From positions 1 to 64,000 of the forward strand of contig DAICXN010000002.1 of NCBI GenBank assembly GCA_027312165.1: DNA of 64,000 nt, read 5' to 3'. How positions within the stretch are numbered: position 1 is the first letter of the stretch; each line of letters opens with the position of its first letter. A model generated the notes under the pieces. It saw only the letters and a program-made list of their open reading frames with translations. It was not told the DNA's origin and did no database searches. The DNA comes from Candidatus Saccharimonadota bacterium. Its GTDB lineage: Bacteria; Patescibacteriota; Saccharimonadia; Saccharimonadales; Saccharimonadaceae. A program made the position numbers and the translations under genes. This document shows positions 60,019 to 64,000 of this stretch, one piece after another.

Positions 60019-61598
60019 ATCAGGCTAAATATTGTCATTACGGCTATGCTGATTGCCGAAAATACTAGCATGATCTTCCAGGTGCGGCGTAGCCAAAGGC
60101 CATAGGAAACCTTAGCCAATACCAGTCCACCCATAACTGATGCGACGGTTGGCGCTATCATATTGATCACACCGGCAGATGTGGCAAATGCCGTAACAAT
60201 CAAGCTCCGGTCAAGATTAGCGAAGTCTGCTAATGGTGCCAAGATCGGCATGGTAGCTGTAGCTAATCCAGAGGTTGATGGAATCAAGAATGACAGAGGT
60301 AGGTAGACAATAAAGGCCAAAGCTGGCAATACGGCAGAGTGAACACCGCTAAGCAGCTCCTCGCCTCCATGGATGATCGTATCCATAATTTGACCATCGG
60401 CCATAATGATCGAAACACCGCGAGCAAAACCGATAATTAACGCTACGGCAAGCAAGTCTCGCGCCCCAGCCACAAAGGTTCCAAACAGGTTATCTTCCTC
60501 ATCATCTGAACGATTACGGCCATGGAAGTGAATTGTTCCAATGATTAGCGAAGAGATAAAGAAGAGCGCAGACAGTTCATTGAACCACCAGTCACCCAAT
60601 GGTATCAGTTTACCTATTGCCGCACCGATTACCGGAAGACCGAGAACCCAGGAATTAAGGTCTTCAAAGAACGTAATATTGAACTTGTAAGCCCAAGGTA
60701 TGACCGATAGCACCATGATGAGGAAGGTCAGCCCAAACAGTGCCGCTATCCACTTACGCTTAGTTGTAAACTCTGGCACCTCTGCCCTTACGCCTGCCGC
60801 ATTGGTGTTTGCAATTCTCTCATCCCGCTTAGAGTCCTGCTTAAACTTACCGGCCTTAACCTTAGAAGCGTAACGCATCGTAAACCAGATAGCAGCAACT
60901 AGACAAAGTACCAAAATTACTAAGCGAGGAATAATTCCGTCACCGATTGATACATTCGCAAAACCAGAAGCAATACCAGTTGAGAACGGGTTGATTGTTG
61001 AGCCTAGCACTCCGACACCAGCACCCAAAATGATAACCATCGCCGCCGTGAGGCCATTATAGCCTGCTGCAAGCACCAGAGGGATAACAAGAGCATAAAA
61101 AGCTACAGTCTCCTCCTGCATGCCATAGGTGGTTCCACCAAGCGCAAAGAAGGTCATCAAGATTGGAATAATCCAAATCTCGCGACCTTTAAGCTTGCGT
61201 ATAATGCTACCAAATAGAGCGTCAAGCGCACCCGTCTTCATGACTATACCCAGGAAACCACCGAGGATCAGCACAAAAAGCATCACGTCGATAGCACCCT
61301 GCGTTGCACCTTCGGAGCGAAGCGTACCCTCAATCGGAGCCTTTGCGACTTCCCATAGTCCCTGACGGACATCGGTTGTAACTTCTTCTCCATCAACAGT
61401 TTCAGTGGTAACCTTTTCGGTTTGCCGGTAGGTCCCGGCAACTGGCACCTCATCGCCATCTGCATTTGTCGCTAGTTCATAGTGGCCAGACGGAACTACC
61501 CATGTCAATAGTGCCATTACTGCAGTTATGCCAAAGATAATGGCGAATGCCGACGGCATTTTCCATTTTCTCATTTTCGTTTTAGCTTTTTCTACCAT
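60015..61598 (-). CDS. arcD: Arginine:ornithine antiporter, YfcC/AitC type
   Basis: 527 aa, about 12 helices, of the C4-dicarboxylate/YfcC (DUF401-like) family that replaces the APC-type ArcD in many arc operons. Markers: AFAIIFGITAVMALLTWVVPSG at the start, MQEETVAFYALVIPLVLAAG, GSTINPFSTGIASGFA, STSGLATATMPILAPLADF. Ribosome site AAGGAGG. Function is inferred from its place between arcB and arcC. Confidence 0.85.
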   Translation of the reverse strand: MVEKAKTKMRKWKMPSAFAIIFGITAVMALLTWVVPSGHYELATNADGDEVPVAGTYRQTEKVTTETVDGEEVTTDVRQGLWEVAKAPIEGTLRSEGATQGAIDVMLFVLILGGFLGIVMKTGALDALFGSIIRKLKGREIWIIPILMTFFALGGTTYGMQEETVAFYALVIPLVLAAGYNGLTAAMVIILGAGVGVLGSTINPFSTGIASGFANVSIGDGIIPRLVILVLCLVAAIWFTMRYASKVKAGKFKQDSKRDERIANTNAAGVRAEVPEFTTKRKWIAALFGLTFLIMVLSVIPWAYKFNITFFEDLNSWVLGLPVIGAAIGKLIPLGDWWFNELSALFFISSLIIGTIHFHGRNRSDDEEDNLFGTFVAGARDLLAVALIIGFARGVSIIMADGQIMDTIIHGGEELLSGVHSAVLPALAFIVYLPLSFLIPSTSGLATATMPILAPLADFANLDRSLIVTAFATSAGVINMIAPTVASVMGGLVLAKVSYGLWLRRTWKIMLVFSAISIAVMTIFSLI

Positions 61599-61626
61599 TG
61601 TTGTGGAGCCTCCTTAACTCCTTTTA

Positions 61627-62613
61627 TTACAACGTCAGGGCAATAAGCGCCTTGATGGTATGCATACGATTTTCAGCCTGGTCGAACACCACAGAGTTGT
61701 CTGAGCGAAATACCTCGTCCGAAACCTCCATAGCATCCAAGCCAAACTCCTCCTGGACTTGTCGACCCGTAGCGGTTAGCGCGTCGTGAAAAGCTGGCAA
61801 GCAGTGCATAAATTTAACTTCAGGATTACCGGTAAGGCTTAGCATGTCTCGATTAACCTGGAAGTGTCGCAAGAGATTGATGCGATTAGCAAACTGGTCC
61901 TCCTCGCCCATGGATACCCAGACATCGGTGTATATGACGTCTGCGCCACGGAGCGCTTCTTCAAAATTGTCAGTTAGGGTAATTTTTGCCTGGCCGCCTG
62001 CTAGCTGGTGCGCCCAGTCAACCAAGCCCTGTTCCGGAAAGAGTTCGCGTGGGGCTAGGATGCGAAAGTCCAGTCCCATAATAGCCGACCCGATCATCAG
62101 ACTGTTTGCCATATTGTTGCGGCCATCGCCGACGTAGACAAATTTGACGCCCTTAAGGCGGCCGACATGTTCTTCTATCGTCAAAAAATCAGCTAAAATT
62201 TGTGTTGGGTGAAACTTATCCGTTAGACCATTCCAGACAGGCACGCCAGCGTGACGAGCTAGCTCCTCAGCAGTTTCATGCTTAAAGCCACGAAATTCAA
62301 TGCCATCAAACATTCGACCCAGCACCTTGGCGGTATCTTCGGTGGTCTCTTTTTTACCAAGTTGAATATCGTCCTTACCCAGATACTCAGGCGCGATACC
62401 CAGATCATTAGCAGCTACCGTAAATGCACAGCGCGTTCGTGTGGAAGGCTTTTCAAATAGCAGGGCGATATTTTTTCCTTCATGAATTCGATGCGCTATG
62501 CCGGCATACTTCAGCCGCTTATATTCACGAGCTGTATCCAAAAGCAACCTAATCTCAGCAGCAGAAAGGTCACCAAGTGTCAGCAACGATCGACCCTTTA
62601 GACTTTGAGCCAT
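61627..62613 (-). CDS. arcB: Ornithine carbamoyltransferase (catabolic)
   Basis: 328 aa. Carbamoyl-phosphate site [39 protein letters not shown], ornithine site with [11 protein letters not shown] and [10 protein letters not shown]. Makes carbamoyl phosphate from citrulline in the arginine deiminase pathway. Strong Shine-Dalgarno GGGAGG within the end of arcA, nine bases before ATG. Confidence 0.96.
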   Translation of the reverse strand: MAQSLKGRSLLTLGDLSAAEIRLLLDTAREYKRLKYAGIAHRIHEGKNIALLFEKPSTRTRCAFTVAANDLGIAPEYLGKDDIQLGKKETTEDTAKVLGRMFDGIEFRGFKHETAEELARHAGVPVWNGLTDKFHPTQILADFLTIEEHVGRLKGVKFVYVGDGRNNMANSLMIGSAIMGLDFRILAPRELFPEQGLVDWAHQLAGGQAKITLTDNFEEALRGADVIYTDVWVSMGEEDQFANRINLLRHFQVNRDMLSLTGNPEVKFMHCLPAFHDALTATGRQVQEEFGLDAMEVSDEVFRSDNSVVFDQAENRMHTIKALIALTL

Positions 62614-63852
62614 TTAGATATCCTCCCTAACTAGCGGCATACTCATGCACCTCGGACCGCCTCGACCGCGAACCAGCTCGGCACCCGGCACTTCAATAAC
62701 TTCAATTCCCGCCTCGCGCATTCGCTGATTGGTCACATAGTTGCGCTCATAAGTCACCACTACCCCGGGAGCAATCGCCAAGGTATTCGATCCATCATTC
62801 CACTGCTCTCTCGCAGCAGCAATCGCATCCCCGCCACCGCACTCGATCAAAGTCACAGCCGGCAAGCCGAGCGCTACGCGTAGCACATGCTCGAGGTCAG
62901 TCTCATGAGTGATTCGTGGATAGGGTTGGCCCTCAACTTTTTCCAGTATGTAGGTATTAATCTTACCATCCCGCTCTCTAATTGCCGGATGAATACTAAA
63001 CTTGTCGTAGTCAATCATCGTGAATACAGTATCAAGATGCATAAAGGCGCGAATTTTCGGTATCTCCATGGCAATCACTCTCTTGAAGCCAGACCTGTTA
63101 AATAGCTCAATAGCCGTTGCCTCAATTGCCTCAGCGGTAGTTCTCTGGGAAATACCGATAGCTACCGTGTCTTTAGATAGCACAAGTTCATCACCACCCT
63201 CAATCGAGAATTTTTGATCTCTAGTGTACCAAACCGGGATGTCACGCTCGGCAAACTGCGGATGATACTGAATGATATATTTCATGAACAGGGATTCGCG
63301 TCGCCTAGCCGGGTAGCGCATTTTGTTGATCGTTAAGCCATCACCAATTGCAGCACCTGGGTCGCGGGTAAAATACAGATTTGGCATTGGGTCAAGATAG
63401 AAAGGATAGTAATCTTTTTCAATCATGTCATGAAGCTGCTGATAGTGCTCGGGCGGCAAAGTAATTTCATCCTTGCGCACTCCGGACATAGCTTTTCTGA
63501 CCATTGCGTGGGTTGGCAAGTCTAGCAGAAAGGTCTTTAGTGTATCAGTCACCCTCCGGGAACCTTGCTTTGAAGCAGTGATCAACTCATCAACAAACTG
63601 CTCCCGAAGCTCCTCGGTGCTTAAAGCTTCGGTTACCAGCTGATCTAGATACAGCACTTCAACACCGCGACTTCGCAGAGCTTCCGCAAATTGATCGTGC
63701 TCTTCCTGCGCCCTCTTTAAAAATGGGATGTCATCAAATAGTAAGTCCTGCAGATAGTCGGGGGTTAGGTTTTCGAGCTCTTCTCCCGGACGATGCAATA
63801 AAACCGATTTAAGCTTGCCTATTTCTGATGTTATATGTATTGGCCTATCCAT
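62614..63852 (-). CDS. arcA: Arginine deiminase
   Basis: About 412 aa. [23 protein letters not shown] at the start; catalytic residues [20 protein letters not shown] (His), EGGDELVLS, and the nucleophile Cys in [13 protein letters not shown], 11 residues from the end. Splits arginine to citrulline and NH3. ATG 63852 follows AAAAGGGG by a normal spacing; a GTG two codons earlier lies in that site. First gene of arcA-arcB-arcD-arcC; no arc regulator in the window. Confidence 0.97.
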   Translation of the reverse strand: MDRPIHITSEIGKLKSVLLHRPGEELENLTPDYLQDLLFDDIPFLKRAQEEHDQFAEALRSRGVEVLYLDQLVTEALSTEELREQFVDELITASKQGSRRVTDTLKTFLLDLPTHAMVRKAMSGVRKDEITLPPEHYQQLHDMIEKDYYPFYLDPMPNLYFTRDPGAAIGDGLTINKMRYPARRRESLFMKYIIQYHPQFAERDIPVWYTRDQKFSIEGGDELVLSKDTVAIGISQRTTAEAIEATAIELFNRSGFKRVIAMEIPKIRAFMHLDTVFTMIDYDKFSIHPAIRERDGKINTYILEKVEGQPYPRITHETDLEHVLRVALGLPAVTLIECGGGDAIAAAREQWNDGSNTLAIAPGVVVTYERNYVTNQRMREAGIEVIEVPGAELVRGRGGPRCMSMPLVREDI

Positions 63853-63926
63853 TACCACCCCTTTTTAAACCATGTGACCTCATATTAGCACAAGCATATT
63901 AAAAAAAGAATACTGATAAAATAACG

Positions 63927-63940
63927 CCGACAACCGTCGG
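63927..63940. promoter_or_regulatory. Small inverted repeat between arcA and the divergent gene
   Basis: CCGAC-AACC-GTCGG in the intergenic space. May be an operator; no regulator is known for it here. Confidence 0.3.
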
Positions 63941-63944
63941 TCAT

Positions 63945-63974
63945 TTGCCCATAGACAGCCAGCTAATGTATACT
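63945..63974 (+). promoter_or_regulatory. Promoter of the divergent gene at the window end
   Basis: TTGCCC (63945-63950), 18 bases, TATACT (63969-63974), six bases before the ATG at 63981. Confidence 0.6.
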
Positions 63975-63980
63975 TGCTCT

Positions 63981-64000
63981 ATGCAAGAACTAGTAGCTCT
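63981..64000 (+). CDS. Start of a gene cut by the window
   Basis: ATG followed by codons for Gln-Glu-Leu-Val-Ala, with a leaderless-type -10 six bases upstream. The rest lies outside; function unknown. Confidence 0.55.

Overview
The window looks like a piece of a streamlined Candidatus Saccharibacteria (TM7) / Patescibacteria chromosome. The evidence is a compact gene layout of roughly balanced base composition, a Gram-positive-style type IV pilus operon (pilB-pilC-pilM-pilN-pilO), many scattered prepilins with the GFTIVELLIVIVVIGILAAIS-type leader, ComEC, MurC and MurJ, an arginine deiminase operon, and no amino-acid or nucleotide biosynthesis genes. UGA acts as a stop (for example the ATGA overlap of the two last arc genes), so this is not a UGA-recoding lineage. 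I see no phage, insertion sequence, CRISPR array or rRNA operon.

Layout: 0-1.5 kb, a prepilin and tsaB/tsaE on the minus strand. 1.5-7.8 kb, the pilus motor and alignment operon on plus. 7.8-16.2 kb, recX/recA, ruvA/B/C, two prepilins, a PH-domain protein, a surface protein with lamin-tail domains and cysteine repeats, and a YebC-type regulator. 16.3-22.2 kb, comEC, a GH5 glucanase-like enzyme, tRNA-Lys, and an ATP-grasp/retropepsin/ATP-grasp cluster. 22.2-28.1 kb, the heat-shock set dnaJ, dnaK, grpE, hrcA with CIRCE operators and gmk, interrupted by two degenerate surface-protein stubs. 28.1-38.2 kb, a pilin fusion, lepA, murJ, ftsH, tilS, a Y-family polymerase with a small partner, and another prepilin. 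38.2-43 kb, a nucleotidase, three tRNAs that all have a CAU anticodon (Met, Ile2, fMet), a FAD-oxidoreductase operon and an FtsB-like protein. 43-58 kb, small membrane proteins, MFS transporter, murC, Nudix, trmB, MscS, msrA, aspS, a prepilin, a CBS-domain protein and a DsbA-like thioredoxin. 58-64 kb, corA and the arcA-arcB-arcD-arcC operon, and the first codons of a plus-strand gene.

The genes suggest an epibiont: pili plus ComEC for contact and DNA uptake, disulfide handling outside the membrane (DsbA-like, MsrA, cysteine repeats), ATP from arginine, and heat shock under HrcA.

The most striking observation is regulatory. At 29 genes a -10 hexamer (TATAAT, TACAAT, TATACT or close) ends 5-8 bases before the start codon, so transcription should begin at or next to the first base of the start codon. 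These genes appear leaderless, while a second class (recA, dnaK, arcA/B/D, msrA and others) has strong Shine-Dalgarno sites. This pattern also fixes many start codons. A second observation is an identical 15-bp palindrome over the -10 region of two distant genes, a 47-aa protein and an MFS transporter, which looks like a shared operator.
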